DNA of 37,714 nucleotides from an uncultured Lachnoclostridium sp. (GCA_902464595.1 CABQJX010000012.1:1-37714); one strand, 5' to 3'. Counted from the stretch's first letter, positions 24,378 to 33,684 are shown. Made by a program: numbers and translations. Notes: generated from the sequence alone by a model not told the origin.

Positions 24378-24845
24378 ATGGATAAGATTGATTACAAAAT
24401 ATTAAACATTTTAAAGGAGAATGGAAGGGAGACGGCATCAGACATCAGTAAGGCCATTCATTTGTCCGTGTCAGCTGTGCTGGACCGGATCAAAAAAATG
24501 GAGGAATCAGGCGTGATCAAGGGGTATACCGTTCAGGTGGACGCCAAAGCCCTGGGAAATGATGTGACTGCCCTGATGGAGATATGTCTGGAGCATCCCA
24601 GATTTCATGATTCCTTTACGGAGATCATTGAAGCCCACGACAATATTTTAGACTGCTATTATCTCACCGGGGATTACGATTTTGTTTTAAAAATATCCTG
24701 CGCATCCTCGGACGAGTTGGAACGGATCCACAGAACCATCAAGAGTATCCCGGGAGTGTCTGCTACCAGGACACATTTTGTGCTCAAAGAGATCAAAAAT
24801 GTTTATTCAGCGATTCCTGGGGAGGAAAAGAAGCGGTTGAAATAA
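24378..24845 (+). CDS. Lrp/AsnC family transcriptional regulator
   Basis: This 155-aa protein has an N-terminal helix-turn-helix (KIDYKILNILKENGRETASDIS, then VSAVLDRIKKMEESGVIKGY) and a C-terminal RAM ligand-binding domain (about 65-145) with YYLTGDYDFVLKI. AsnC/Lrp proteins sense amino acids and bind DNA as dimers to octamers. It lies 24 nt upstream of a D-amino acid transaminase gene on the same strand, so an amino acid ligand and control of that enzyme are likely. The LysR gene diverges upstream. Confidence 0.92.
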   Translation: MDKIDYKILNILKENGRETASDISKAIHLSVSAVLDRIKKMEESGVIKGYTVQVDAKALGNDVTALMEICLEHPRFHDSFTEIIEAHDNILDCYYLTGDYDFVLKISCASSDELERIHRTIKSIPGVSATRTHFVLKEIKNVYSAIPGEEKKRLK

Positions 24846-24869
24846 ATCATAGGGGTTGGGAGGAAGAAT

Positions 24870-25712
24870 ATGAAAACTCTTGGATATTACAATGGAACAT
24901 ACGGCGAGCTGGAGAACATGACTATACCCATGAATGACCGGGTGTGCTGGTTTGGGGATGGTGTTTACGATGCAGGGCCCTGCCGTAATTACAGGATCTT
25001 TGCATTGGACGAGCATGTTGACCGGTTTTTTAACAGTGCTGGGCTGATCCGCATGAAACTTCCGTGCACGAAGGAAGAATTGAAGGAGCTTTTGAGGGAT
25101 CTGGTGAAAAAGATGGATACAGGAGACCTGTTTGTCTATTTTCAGGCAACTAGAGGAACAGCTGTGCGGGCCCATGAGTTTCCTGAAAACGTGCCCTCCA
25201 ACTTATGGGTCATGTTAAAACCGCTTCCAACGCCGGATGTATATAAAAAGATCCGTCTGATCACCCAGGAGGATACGCGGTTTTTACACTGCAATATCAA
25301 GACACTGAATCTTCTGCCAAGTGTGATGGCTGCCCAGAAGGCCAAAGAAGCCGGCTGTCAGGAGGCAGTGTTCCACCGGGGGGATCGGGTGACAGAGTGC
25401 GCTCACAGCAACTGTCATATTTTAAAGGATGGGATCCTTTATACGGCTCCGGCCGATCATCTGATCCTGCCGGGAATTGCCAGAGCACATCTTATCTCTA
25501 TCTGTAAAAAGCTGGAAATACCTGTGAGCGAGACACCCTACACCGTAAAAGAACTGATGGAAGCAGATGAAATCCTTGTCACTTCATCCACAAAGCTGTG
25601 TGTGTCTGCCTCGGAGGTGGACGGTATGGCTGTGGGCCAAAAAGCGCCGGAACTGCTGAAACGGATCCTGGACGCAGTGAGAGAGGAGTATTTAAGGGAG
25701 ACAGAGGCTTAA
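24870..25712 (+). CDS. dat: D-amino acid transaminase (PLP fold type IV)
   Basis: This 280-aa protein is a class IV aminotransferase. Motifs seen are CWFGDGVYDAG, YFQATRGTAVRAHEFP, the PLP lysine in NIKTLNLLPSVMA (Lys144) and GDRVTECAHSNCHILKDG. Family members make D-alanine and D-glutamate from 2-oxo acids, for peptidoglycan or D-amino acid catabolism. Branched-chain transaminases share the fold, but the NIKTLN-type segment and RTH/RAHEFP region favour D-amino acids. GGGAGGAAG precedes ATG 24870. It is probably co-transcribed with the AsnC regulator. A small GGCTT/AAGCC hairpin followed by CTTTTCTT (25707-25734) may terminate it. Confidence 0.88.
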   Translation: MKTLGYYNGTYGELENMTIPMNDRVCWFGDGVYDAGPCRNYRIFALDEHVDRFFNSAGLIRMKLPCTKEELKELLRDLVKKMDTGDLFVYFQATRGTAVRAHEFPENVPSNLWVMLKPLPTPDVYKKIRLITQEDTRFLHCNIKTLNLLPSVMAAQKAKEAGCQEAVFHRGDRVTECAHSNCHILKDGILYTAPADHLILPGIARAHLISICKKLEIPVSETPYTVKELMEADEILVTSSTKLCVSASEVDGMAVGQKAPELLKRILDAVREEYLRETEA

Positions 25713-25734
25713 ATAGACTGCAAAGCCGCTTTTC

Positions 25735-25763
25735 TTGACATTCCATCATGGGGATGCTAGAAT
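25735..25763 (+). promoter_or_regulatory. Promoter of apbE, abutting the start codon
   Basis: -35 TTGACA (25735-25740, perfect), a 17-bp spacer and -10 TAGAAT (25758-25763). The predicted transcription start (about 25770) coincides with the most likely ATG (25771), so the mRNA may be leaderless. Confidence 0.65.
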
Positions 25764-25770
25764 GAGAACC

Positions 25771-26793
25771 ATGAAAAATATAGGTTTAAAAGCGATGATC
25801 GCAGCGGGATTGATTTTAATAGGAACGGCTGGGCTGACGGGCTGCAGTGGAAAAACTGCAGAACCGGTCAGCCGGTCGTCTTTTTTGTTGAATACATTTG
25901 TGACAGTTACTTTATATGATTCCCAGGATCAGGAAATCCTGGATGGATGCATGGAGCTGTGCGCAGATTACGAGAAGCGGTTCAGCAAAACCATGGCGGG
26001 GAGCGAAATCTATGAGATGAACCACCGCGCCCAGGGGGAAAGGGTATTTTCCCTGTCCGATGATACCGCGCAGCTCTTGAGTGAGGCTCTGGAATACTGC
26101 CGATTGTCAGAAGGAGCTTTTGACATTACCATTGAGCCGCTAAGCCGGCTGTGGGATTTTACAGGAGAATCCCCCCATGTGCCGCCGGAGGATCGGATAA
26201 GGAACGAGCTGGAAAAGGTGGGATACAAAAATCTGGCTTTAGAGGGAAAGAAGCTGACATTTCTGAATGATGAGACAACCATTGACTTGGGGGCCATTGC
26301 AAAAGGATTTATAGCGGATCGGCTCAAGGAGTATCTGGAGGCTCAGGGAGTGGAAAGCGCCATTATCAATTTAGGAGGAAATGTTCTGTGCGTAGGAAGC
26401 AGGCCCAATGGAGAACCTTTTAAGATCGGGCTTCAAAAGCCTTATGCCTCCCACACAGAGACGGTGGCTGCTCTCAATATCCGTGACTTATCAGTGGTGT
26501 CCTCCGGTGTGTATGAACGCCATTTTGAGGAGGGTGGGGTGAATTACCACCACATTTTAAACCCTTTTACAGGATACCCATATGAAAATGGCCTGGTGCA
26601 GGTATCCATTCTATCGCCCAGATCCGTAGACGGAGATGGGCTCAGCACGGCCTGTTTCGCCCTGGGCTTGGAGCAGGGGATGGAATTGATCGAGTCCATG
26701 GAGGGGATTTACGGCATCTTTCTCACAGAGGATGGTGATCTTCATTTCACAGAAGGGGCAGAGGGATTTTTGGAAGGGGATCAGAAAAAATAG
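25771..26793 (+). CDS. apbE: FAD:protein FMN transferase, ApbE family lipoprotein
   Basis: This 340-aa protein has a lipoprotein signal (MKNIGLKAMIAAGLI, lipobox LTGC), then an ApbE domain. Motifs seen are SSFLLNTFVTVTLYD, FDITIEPLSRLWDF, TIDLGAIAKGFIADRL, INLGGNVLCVGSRPNG and HHILNPFTGYP. ApbE attaches FMN to Thr/Ser in partners such as RnfG/RnfD, NqrB/C or FMN-binding-domain proteins outside the membrane. No such partner is in the window. ATG 25762 is in frame but lies within the -10 box; ATG 25771 is preferred. GGGG (25750-25753) would be a ribosome binding site only if transcription starts upstream. Confidence 0.9.
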   Translation: MKNIGLKAMIAAGLILIGTAGLTGCSGKTAEPVSRSSFLLNTFVTVTLYDSQDQEILDGCMELCADYEKRFSKTMAGSEIYEMNHRAQGERVFSLSDDTAQLLSEALEYCRLSEGAFDITIEPLSRLWDFTGESPHVPPEDRIRNELEKVGYKNLALEGKKLTFLNDETTIDLGAIAKGFIADRLKEYLEAQGVESAIINLGGNVLCVGSRPNGEPFKIGLQKPYASHTETVAALNIRDLSVVSSGVYERHFEEGGVNYHHILNPFTGYPYENGLVQVSILSPRSVDGDGLSTACFALGLEQGMELIESMEGIYGIFLTEDGDLHFTEGAEGFLEGDQKK

Positions 26794-26819
26794 GCAGCAA
26801 TTCAAGGATTCAGTTTTTC

Positions 26820-26848
26820 TTTACAATTCTATCTGACTGCCATATAAT
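26820..26848 (+). promoter_or_regulatory. Promoter of the gtrA-yfhO operon
   Basis: -35 TTTACA (26820-26825), a 17-bp spacer and perfect -10 TATAAT (26843-26848), about 65 bp before ATG 26915. Confidence 0.7.
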
Positions 26849-26914
26849 AAAAGGGATTACGGCCTGGAAAACAGAGGAAAACAGAGCTTTCAGGACCGAT
26901 TCAGGAGCGAAAAG

Positions 26915-27340
26915 ATGTTACGGAAAATATGGGAAAAATGTGTCAATTATGAGACGATCAGCTATGTGATATGCGGTTTTCTTACCACGGCTGTGGATTT
27001 TTTGGCTTATGCCCTTCTCAGGAAGATGGAACTGGGAGTGGGAGCGAGCCAGGCGGCATCCTGGCTGGCGGCCGTACTTTTTGCCTATGTGGTGAATAAG
27101 CTTATTGTATTCCGCAATTATAATATGAGGCCTTCTTATCTGGCAAAGGAGGCGGGAGCCTTTGTGGCGGCCAGAGCCTTTTCCGGTGCAGCCACCTGGG
27201 TGTTAATGGTCGTAATGGTAAAATTAGGTGGAGATAGGGGCATGCTCTATGAGCTGTTTTGTAAATTCACCTCGTCTCTCATAAATATGGTGCTAAATTA
27301 TATTTTCAGCAAATTGTGGATCTTCAAGAAGGACAAATAG
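26915..27340 (+). CDS. GtrA family membrane protein
   Basis: This 141-aa protein has four membrane segments. The GtrA pattern runs from YVICGFLTTAVDFLAYALL through AYVVNKLIVFRN to NMVLNYIFSKLWIFKK. GtrA-like proteins move or hold lipid-linked sugars for cell-surface glycosylation. AGGAG lies before ATG 26915. It is 12 nt upstream of a YfhO-type gene, which fits a joint role in envelope polymer glycosylation. Confidence 0.88.
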   Translation: MLRKIWEKCVNYETISYVICGFLTTAVDFLAYALLRKMELGVGASQAASWLAAVLFAYVVNKLIVFRNYNMRPSYLAKEAGAFVAARAFSGAATWVLMVVMVKLGGDRGMLYELFCKFTSSLINMVLNYIFSKLWIFKKDK

Positions 27341-27352
27341 GGGAGGCCATAA

Positions 27353-30229
27353 ATGGAGCGGGAAGAAATAGAGCGGGTGGAGCGGGAGTTGGACGAGGTG
27401 CTGCGCCTGGTACAGCCGGAAGCTTTGAAGAAAGGAAACAGGATACCGGAGGAGGCGGCTTCGGGAGAAGCCTGTGGGGAGACGAAGGAAGAGATAACGG
27501 AAATACGTATGAAAAAACAGGACAGAGAACAGGATTTTGAGAGAACAGAAGAAAGTGAAAGAAACAAGATAAATGCAAGAAACGAGATGGATGGAAGAAG
27601 CGGCACAGATGAAAGAGATGAGATCGATGAAAGAAGCGGCACAGATGCAAGAAATGAGATGGATGAAAAAAGCGGCACAGCGGAACGTGTAAAGGAAACG
27701 GGACCGCAGTGTCACAGGCTAAGGCTTTTAAGGCCGTCTGACGGCCTTACGGCCGCTTTTTTCGTGCCAGTGATCGCACTGGTCATTATATTTGCCCAGA
27801 GGGGAATCTTCCCTTTTGGAGAGGAATGTTTTCTGCGTACCGATATGTATCATCAGTATGCTCCCTTCTTCTCAGAATTTCAGCATAAGCTGACTCAGGG
27901 AGGGAGCCTGCTTTATAGTTGGGATGTAGGCATGGGAGTGAATTTTTCAGCCCTCTATGCCTACTATCTGGCTAGTCCTGTAAACTGGCTGCTGGTTTTA
28001 TGTCCGAAAGCGTTTATCATTGAGTTTATGACGCTGCTCATTGTTTTAAAGACAGGCTTTTCCGGTCTTGCTTTTTCCTGGTATCTGAAGGAGCATTTTG
28101 GGGTCAGAAGATTTGGCGTAGGCTTTTTCGGTATTTTTTATGCCCTCAGCGGTTATATGGCGGCTTACAGCTGGAATATTATGTGGCTGGACTGTATTAT
28201 GCTGTTCCCTCTGATCCTTTTAGGTGCAGAACGTCTGGTAAAAGAAAAGAAAGGGCTTCTGTACTGTGTTGCCCTGGGACTTTCTATCCTCTCCAATTAT
28301 TATATCTCCATCATGGTCTGTGTTTTTATGGTGATCTATGTGATCGCGCTTGTGATCTTAGATCCTCCCCATACTTTTAAGGAGTGGGTGGGGACAGGCC
28401 TGCGATTTGCCTTGTATTCCCTCCTTGCAGGGGGGATGGCAGCGGTGGTGATCCTTCCGGCGGTTTATGCCTTGAAGGCCACAGCCTCCGGGGATTTTGA
28501 TTTCCCGAAAACCCTGACCTCTTATTTCTCCATCTTTGATATGGTTGCCCGCCATATCGGCAATGTGGAGACGGAAACAGGGCTGGATCACTGGCCAAAC
28601 ATTTACTGCGGTGTGGCAGTCCTTCTCTTTCTCCTTCTCTATGTGGCCGGCAAAAAAATACGGGTTCGGGAAAAAGCAGTATACTGCGGGCTTTTGCTGC
28701 TTTTTTATGCCAGTTTTTCTATTAATGTGCTGAATTTCATGTGGCACGGCTTCCACTATCCAAACAGCCTGCCATGCCGTCAGTCTTTTATTTACATTGC
28801 TCTGGTTCTGACCATGTGTTTCCATGCCTATCTGCATTTAAGGGAAACGCCGTGGAAGCATATTTGTCTGGCCTTATGGGGCTCTATTGCTTTTGTGGTT
28901 ATGGCGGAAAAGCTGGTGGATAACACAGAACAGTTCCATTTTTCCGTATTCTATGGGGCGATCCTGTTTTTGGCCGTGTATGGAGGGCTGATCTATCTCT
29001 ATGCAAAAAATAAGTGGAGCCTGGATGCGGTTCTTTTGGCTGCCCTGGCGGTGGTGTCGGTGGAGAGCACCGTCAACATGGCAGTGACCAGCATCCCGAC
29101 TACCAGCCGGACAGCTTACGTAAAAGATAACCGGGACGTGGAAGCCTTGACTTGGAATATCCGTTCCAGCACATTTTACCGCGTAGAGCGGGAGGAACGC
29201 AAATCGAAGAATGATGGAGCGTGGATGAATTATCCGTCTGTGTCTCTGTTTTCTTCTACGGCCAACGCTTCCCTGTCTGATTTTTTCCGGAAGATCGGAT
29301 GCGAGAGCTCTACCAACGCCTACTGTATTACCGGAAGCACGCCTCTGGCGGACAGCCTGTTTTCTGTGGGATATGGTCTCTATGATGATCAGCAGGCCTC
29401 GGATCCTTTGAGGGAGCTGATGGATCACCGGGGAAATACCTGGCTTTACAAAAACAAGTATACCTTGCCGGTAGCGTTTATGCTGCCTCAGGATGTAGAA
29501 GAAAATTGGATCCTGGACTCAGGAAATCCGGCCTCCGTGCAGAATGATCTCTGTGATGTCCTGGGAACGGATCCGGTTCTTCTGATGAATGAAGCTGTTA
29601 CAGATGGGAAGCGGCTCACTTTTACGGCGGAAGACACAGGAGAGTACTATGTTTATGTGACCAACAAGCAGGTGAAGGAGGTCACGGCTGTGATCGGGGA
29701 GACCACAGAGAATTTTGACAATGTGGATCGGGGATATTTTCTGGAGCTGGGCCATATTTTAAAGGATACAGAGGTAAAGCTGGAGGCAGAGGACGACGCA
29801 GATCCGGTGCTCCAGGCAGAAGTATGGCGTTTTTCGCCTCAGGGAATGGAATCCCTTTTCCAGCGTATGAATAAAAATCCCATCCATCTCACTCGCTGGA
29901 CCGATACGGAGCTGGTGGGAAATATTACAGCGGATCGGCCAGGAGTGATGTATACCAGCATCCCCTACGACAAAGGGTGGCGTATTCTGGTTGACGGAAG
30001 GCCGGCAGCTGGCAGAACGATTTTCGATACATTTCTGGCAGTAGATCTGGATGAGGGAGCTCATCAGATCAGCCTTACCTATGAACCGGAAGGGCGAAGA
30101 CAGGGAGCGTGGATCAGCGGGATCAGCGTGATCGTCCTGGGCCTGTGGACTGTTGGAAATTATGCGGTAGGAAAGAAAAAAGGCTGCGGGAAGCAGGCAA
30201 AAGGAAAACAAAAAGCCTTGGGAAAATGA
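27353..30229 (+). CDS. YfhO family polytopic membrane protein with a repeat-bearing N-terminal extension
   Basis: This 958-aa protein has a charged hydrophilic N-terminus (1-120), about twelve or more membrane segments (about 130-590) and a C-terminal extracytoplasmic domain ending in one more segment. YfhO features are ECFLRTDMYHQYAPFFSEF, the YALSGYMAAYSWNIMWLD segment and a late YDKGWRILVDG motif. Bacillus YfhO is implicated in lipoteichoic acid glycosylation as a GT-C-like enzyme. The N-terminus carries three tandem 12-residue repeats at residues 76-111 and is otherwise low complexity, not part of the family core. It is co-transcribed with gtrA. GGGGAGG lies six bases before ATG 27353. 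Confidence 0.88.
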   Translation: MEREEIERVERELDEVLRLVQPEALKKGNRIPEEAASGEACGETKEEITEIRMKKQDREQDFERTEESERNKINARNEMDGRSGTDERDEIDERSGTDARNEMDEKSGTAERVKETGPQCHRLRLLRPSDGLTAAFFVPVIALVIIFAQRGIFPFGEECFLRTDMYHQYAPFFSEFQHKLTQGGSLLYSWDVGMGVNFSALYAYYLASPVNWLLVLCPKAFIIEFMTLLIVLKTGFSGLAFSWYLKEHFGVRRFGVGFFGIFYALSGYMAAYSWNIMWLDCIMLFPLILLGAERLVKEKKGLLYCVALGLSILSNYYISIMVCVFMVIYVIALVILDPPHTFKEWVGTGLRFALYSLLAGGMAAVVILPAVYALKATASGDFDFPKTLTSYFSIFDMVARHIGNVETETGLDHWPNIYCGVAVLLFLLLYVAGKKIRVREKAVYCGLLLLFYASFSINVLNFMWHGFHYPNSLPCRQSFIYIALVLTMCFHAYLHLRETPWKHICLALWGSIAFVVMAEKLVDNTEQFHFSVFYGAILFLAVYGGLIYLYAKNKWSLDAVLLAALAVVSVESTVNMAVTSIPTTSRTAYVKDNRDVEALTWNIRSSTFYRVEREERKSKNDGAWMNYPSVSLFSSTANASLSDFFRKIGCESSTNAYCITGSTPLADSLFSVGYGLYDDQQASDPLRELMDHRGNTWLYKNKYTLPVAFMLPQDVEENWILDSGNPASVQNDLCDVLGTDPVLLMNEAVTDGKRLTFTAEDTGEYYVYVTNKQVKEVTAVIGETTENFDNVDRGYFLELGHILKDTEVKLEAEDDADPVLQAEVWRFSPQGMESLFQRMNKNPIHLTRWTDTELVGNITADRPGVMYTSIPYDKGWRILVDGRPAAGRTIFDTFLAVDLDEGAHQISLTYEPEGRRQGAWISGISVIVLGLWTVGNYAVGKKKGCGKQAKGKQKALGK
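27578..27685 (+). repeat. Three tandem 36-bp in-frame repeats in the YfhO gene
   Basis: Units at 27578-27613, 27614-27649 and 27650-27685 encode RNEMDGRSGTDE, RDEIDERSGTDA and RNEMDEKSGTAE. The unit length is a multiple of three, so copy-number change would keep the frame. Confidence 0.85.
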
Positions 30230-30316
30230 AAGGGCTGAAAACAATAATGGAAACAGCAGATCAGCAAGGGAAGAAGGCTGATCGAACAATAAAAAGCAGA
30301 CAAGGAGATAAATGCC

Positions 30317-31711
30317 ATGAAATTATGGGGCGGACGTTTTACAAAAGAGACAGATCAGTTGGTGCACAATTTTAATGAATCCCTTTCCTTTGACCAGAAG
30401 TTTTACCGTCAGGATATTCGGGGAAGTATTGCCCACGTGAAGATGCTGGCAAAACAAGGAATCCTTTCTGAACAGGATAGGGACAATATTATTAAAGGGC
30501 TGGAAGGGATCCTGGAAGATTTAGACAGCGGAAAACTGGAGATATTACCTGGCTCCGGATATGAGGATATTCACTCTTTTGTAGAGGGAACGCTGACGGA
30601 GCGCATTGGTGATGCCGGAAAGCGCCTTCATACAGGACGAAGCCGCAATGACCAGGTGGCTCTGGACATGAAGCTGTATACCAGAGATGAGGTTGATGCG
30701 ATTGAGGAGCTTTTAAAAGGTCTTTTAGCGGAGCTATTGACGGTTATGGAGGCAAATCTGGACACCTTTATGCCCGGATTTACCCATCTCCAGAAGGCTC
30801 AGCCCATTACTCTCGCCCATCATATGGGTGCATATTTTGAGATGTTTTCCAGGGATCATTCCCGTCTTAGGGATATTAGAAAGCGTATGAATTACTGTCC
30901 ACTGGGTTCTGGGGCTTTGGCAGGAACCACATATCCTTTGGATCGTGCTTACACAGCAGAGCTTTTGGATTTTGACGGCCCAACTCTCAATTCCATGGAT
31001 TCTGTGGCAGACCGGGATTACCTGATTGAGCTTCTTAGCGCTCTTTCTACTATCTCCATGCACCTTTCACGGTTCTGCGAGGAAATTATTATCTGGAATA
31101 CAAATGAATACCGTTTTGTAGAGATTGATGATTCCTACAGTACGGGAAGCTCCATCATGCCTCAGAAGAAAAACCCGGATATTGCGGAGCTGATCCGGGG
31201 AAAGAGCGGACGCGTCTACGGCGCTCTGGTATCCCTTCTCACCACAATGAAGGGACTTCCGCTGGCTTACAACAAGGATATGCAGGAGGATAAGGAGCTG
31301 ACCTTTGATGCCATTGATACTGTGAAGGGCTGTCTGGCTCTGTTTACAGGCATGATCGCCTCCATGAGCTTCCGAAAGGACGTAATGGAAGCCAGTGCTA
31401 AAAACGGATTTACCAATGCGACCGATGCGGCCGATTACCTGGTGAACAAGGGAGTGCCCTTTCGGGATGCTCACGGGATCGTGGGGCAGCTGGTTCTCAT
31501 GTGCATAGAAAGGGGAATCCCTTTAGATGACCTTTCACTGGAGGAGTACCAGTCTGTAAGCCCTGTGTTTGAGAGCGATGTATATGAGGCCATCAGCATG
31601 AAGACATGTGTGGAGAAACGCCTCACGATCGGAGCACCGGGACGCCAGGCCATGGAGCAGGTGATCGCTGTCTACAGGAAACAGCTAAAAGATCTTTCTG
31701 GAGAGGCCTAA
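30317..31711 (+). CDS. argH: Argininosuccinate lyase
   Basis: This 464-aa protein has the usual length and begins KLWGGRFTKETDQLV. It carries HTGRSRNDQVALD, FTHLQKAQPITLAHH, and the fumarase/aspartase-superfamily signature GSSIMPQKKNPD. It splits argininosuccinate into arginine and fumarate, the last step of arginine synthesis, as a cytosolic tetramer. AAGGAGAT lies seven bases before ATG 30317. No argG or other arg gene is nearby. It follows yfhO by 87 nt with no strong terminator, so read-through is possible. Confidence 0.97.
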   Translation: MKLWGGRFTKETDQLVHNFNESLSFDQKFYRQDIRGSIAHVKMLAKQGILSEQDRDNIIKGLEGILEDLDSGKLEILPGSGYEDIHSFVEGTLTERIGDAGKRLHTGRSRNDQVALDMKLYTRDEVDAIEELLKGLLAELLTVMEANLDTFMPGFTHLQKAQPITLAHHMGAYFEMFSRDHSRLRDIRKRMNYCPLGSGALAGTTYPLDRAYTAELLDFDGPTLNSMDSVADRDYLIELLSALSTISMHLSRFCEEIIIWNTNEYRFVEIDDSYSTGSSIMPQKKNPDIAELIRGKSGRVYGALVSLLTTMKGLPLAYNKDMQEDKELTFDAIDTVKGCLALFTGMIASMSFRKDVMEASAKNGFTNATDAADYLVNKGVPFRDAHGIVGQLVLMCIERGIPLDDLSLEEYQSVSPVFESDVYEAISMKTCVEKRLTIGAPGRQAMEQVIAVYRKQLKDLSGEA

Positions 31712-31785
31712 GAGAAGGAAAAGGACAATATTTGCTGTAAAACAGGTTATGAGTGTGCAGGAAATAGAAGGAAAGAAGGGTACAT

Positions 31786-32472
31786 ATGGAGGATTTGATG
31801 CCTTTGATCCGGCAGGTTTCCCTGTTTTCAGGAATTGGGGATGAAGCTTTGGATACCCTGTTAAAGTGCTGCGGGGCCGAGGGACTGTCATACAGAGAAG
31901 GGGAAGAAATCATACTGCAGGAAGGATCAGCCGATAAGGTTCTGATCCTTTTAGCAGGGACTGCGGAGATCATCCGTGAAACTATTCGGGGAGAGAAGGA
32001 GCCCATAGGTCTTTTGCAGACTGGAGAGGTATTTGCTCCCACGGTTTTAGACAGCGGAAGCAAAAAAGAAGGAACAGGAGGACTTTGCCTGACGGCAAAA
32101 GCCTCCTGTCCTTGTGCTGCATTGATACTGGACTATGGCCGTATGCTCACCTTCTGCCCCCTGGCCTGCGGCTTCCACAGCCAGCTGATCTACAACCTCC
32201 TGGGGATCTTGTGGGGGAAGAATCTGCTGCTGGAGCGCAGACTGGAGCATGTCTGCCGACGGTCTACCAGGGAGAAGCTTCTGGCCTACCTTTCGGATCA
32301 GGCGCGTATCCATCAGAGCCTGGAATTTGATATTCCCTTAAACCGCCAGGAGCTGGCTGATTACCTCTGCGTGGACCGCAGTGCGATGTCCAGTGAGCTG
32401 GGGAAAATGCGGGACGAGGGGATCTTGGAGTTTCGCAGGGAGCATTTTGTGATGCGGGGGGAAGTTCTTTAG
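31786..32472 (+). CDS. Crp/Fnr family transcriptional regulator
   Basis: This 228-aa protein has an N-terminal cyclic-nucleotide-binding-type barrel (about 15-125; SYREGEEIILQEGSADKVLILLAGTAEII) and a C-terminal winged helix (about 155-220; PLNRQELADYLCVDRSAMSSELGKMRDEGIL). No N-terminal Fnr cysteine cluster is visible; the scattered cysteines in the middle (CPCAA, FCPLACG) may be worth noting. The ligand is unknown. ATG 31798 has a better-spaced GGAGG than ATG 31786, so the protein may be four residues shorter. Its stop overlaps the stop of the opposing malY-type gene. Confidence 0.88.
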   Translation: MEDLMPLIRQVSLFSGIGDEALDTLLKCCGAEGLSYREGEEIILQEGSADKVLILLAGTAEIIRETIRGEKEPIGLLQTGEVFAPTVLDSGSKKEGTGGLCLTAKASCPCAALILDYGRMLTFCPLACGFHSQLIYNLLGILWGKNLLLERRLEHVCRRSTREKLLAYLSDQARIHQSLEFDIPLNRQELADYLCVDRSAMSSELGKMRDEGILEFRREHFVMRGEVL

Positions 32473-33626
32473 GAGAGAGCGGATTGCAGACATTTCATTG
32501 CCTGCTCCAGACGCTTTCTTTGCGTTCCGATGTTGATCCGAATGCATCCATATCCCTCATCGCCATAGTGGGATCCGTCATTTGGAGCGATTCCTGCATC
32601 GATCATTCGTTGCATCAATTCTTCCTGGGGTAAGCCATATTCAGAACAATCAACCCACATCAAATAAGTTCCATCAGGAACGTAGGTATGTACATTTGGA
32701 AGATTCTTTTCAACGAAATCAACTACATATTGGGCGTTGGCCTGTAAATAGGCACAGAGTTCATCTACATATTGTTCGCCGTATTGGTATGCCACTTCAA
32801 AGGCTTTGAATCCGAACAGATTGACCCCCACATGGAAGGCAGTGATGACCTCGTTTACCTTTGCCAGAAGTTCCGGATTCTTAGAGAAGATCACAGAGGT
32901 TTTTATACCAGCCACATTAAAAGTTTTGGAGGGAGCAGCAGCGCACACAGTTCTTAGGGCAGCATCTTCTGATATAGTAATATAAGGAATATAAGAGTGT
33001 CCCTGGAATACAATATCAGAATGAATGTCGTCAGAGAAAACCAGAACATTGTGTTTTTTGCAGAGTGCATTAAGCTTTTTAAGCTCATCTGTTTCCCATA
33101 CTCTCCCAAGAGGGTTGTGAGGATTGCAGAGAATGAAGAGCTTGACGCCATCCGCCATTTTTTTGTCCAGATCATCATAATCCATTTCAAATCTGTTATT
33201 TTTTTTAATCAGGCTGCTTTTTACAATCGTACGTTTCTGTTGTTCTACAACCTTATAAAAAGGATCATAAACGGGAGTACACATTAAAATTTTATCTCCT
33301 GGATCAGTAAGCGCTGCTACAATAAAGGCGTTGGCACATACAATGCCAGGAATACTTAAAATTTCTTCTTTTTTGAGCTCCATATGATTTCTTTTTTTAT
33401 TCCAGGCGATAAAATGAGTGTAGTAGGATTCAGAGGCATAGGTGTAGCCATAAGTAGGATGAGCAGCCCGGTCGGTGAGTGCTTTCGTGATTTCAGGGAG
33501 AGTTTCAAAATCCATATCAGCGATTCCTAAGGGGATCAGCCCATCTTTTCCGAAATCCTGTTCCATTCTGTCCCATTTGATGACCTCTGTTCCGTGGCGG
33601 TCAAATTCTTTGTCAAATTGATACAT
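32469..33626 (-). CDS. MalY/PatB-type PLP C-S lyase or aminotransferase
   Basis: This 385-aa fold-type I PLP protein begins with the MalY/PatB pattern (KWDRMEQDFGKDGLIPLGIADMDF). It continues with PTYGYTYAS, LCNPHNPLGRVW, FSDDIHSDIVF, and the PLP-lysine segment APSKTFNVAG. Such enzymes cleave cystathionine or other cysteine S-conjugates to give a thiol, pyruvate and ammonia; some are true aminotransferases. AAGGAGATG precedes the ATG (33626). It lies 58 nt downstream of a DUF819 transporter gene on the same strand, which may import its substrate. By eye the base composition is more AT-rich than in neighbouring operons. Confidence 0.88.
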   Translation of the reverse strand: MYQFDKEFDRHGTEVIKWDRMEQDFGKDGLIPLGIADMDFETLPEITKALTDRAAHPTYGYTYASESYYTHFIAWNKKRNHMELKKEEILSIPGIVCANAFIVAALTDPGDKILMCTPVYDPFYKVVEQQKRTIVKSSLIKKNNRFEMDYDDLDKKMADGVKLFILCNPHNPLGRVWETDELKKLNALCKKHNVLVFSDDIHSDIVFQGHSYIPYITISEDAALRTVCAAAPSKTFNVAGIKTSVIFSKNPELLAKVNEVITAFHVGVNLFGFKAFEVAYQYGEQYVDELCAYLQANAQYVVDFVEKNLPNVHTYVPDGTYLMWVDCSEYGLPQEELMQRMIDAGIAPNDGSHYGDEGYGCIRINIGTQRKRLEQAMKCLQSALS

Positions 33627-33684
33627 ATCTTCATCTCCTTATATTGTGTTTTGAGTATAATACAAATGATTTTTACTTGTTATA

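Noticed and set aside
27578..27685. CRISPR-like repeat array
   Set aside because: The units are directly tandem with no spacers and encode in-frame amino acid repeats.
27293..27715. Minus-strand Ser/Leu/Phe-rich frames opposite the start of yfhO
   Set aside because: They are the complement of the 36-bp repeat and Glu/Arg-rich coding sequence, which creates artificial hydrophobic frames.
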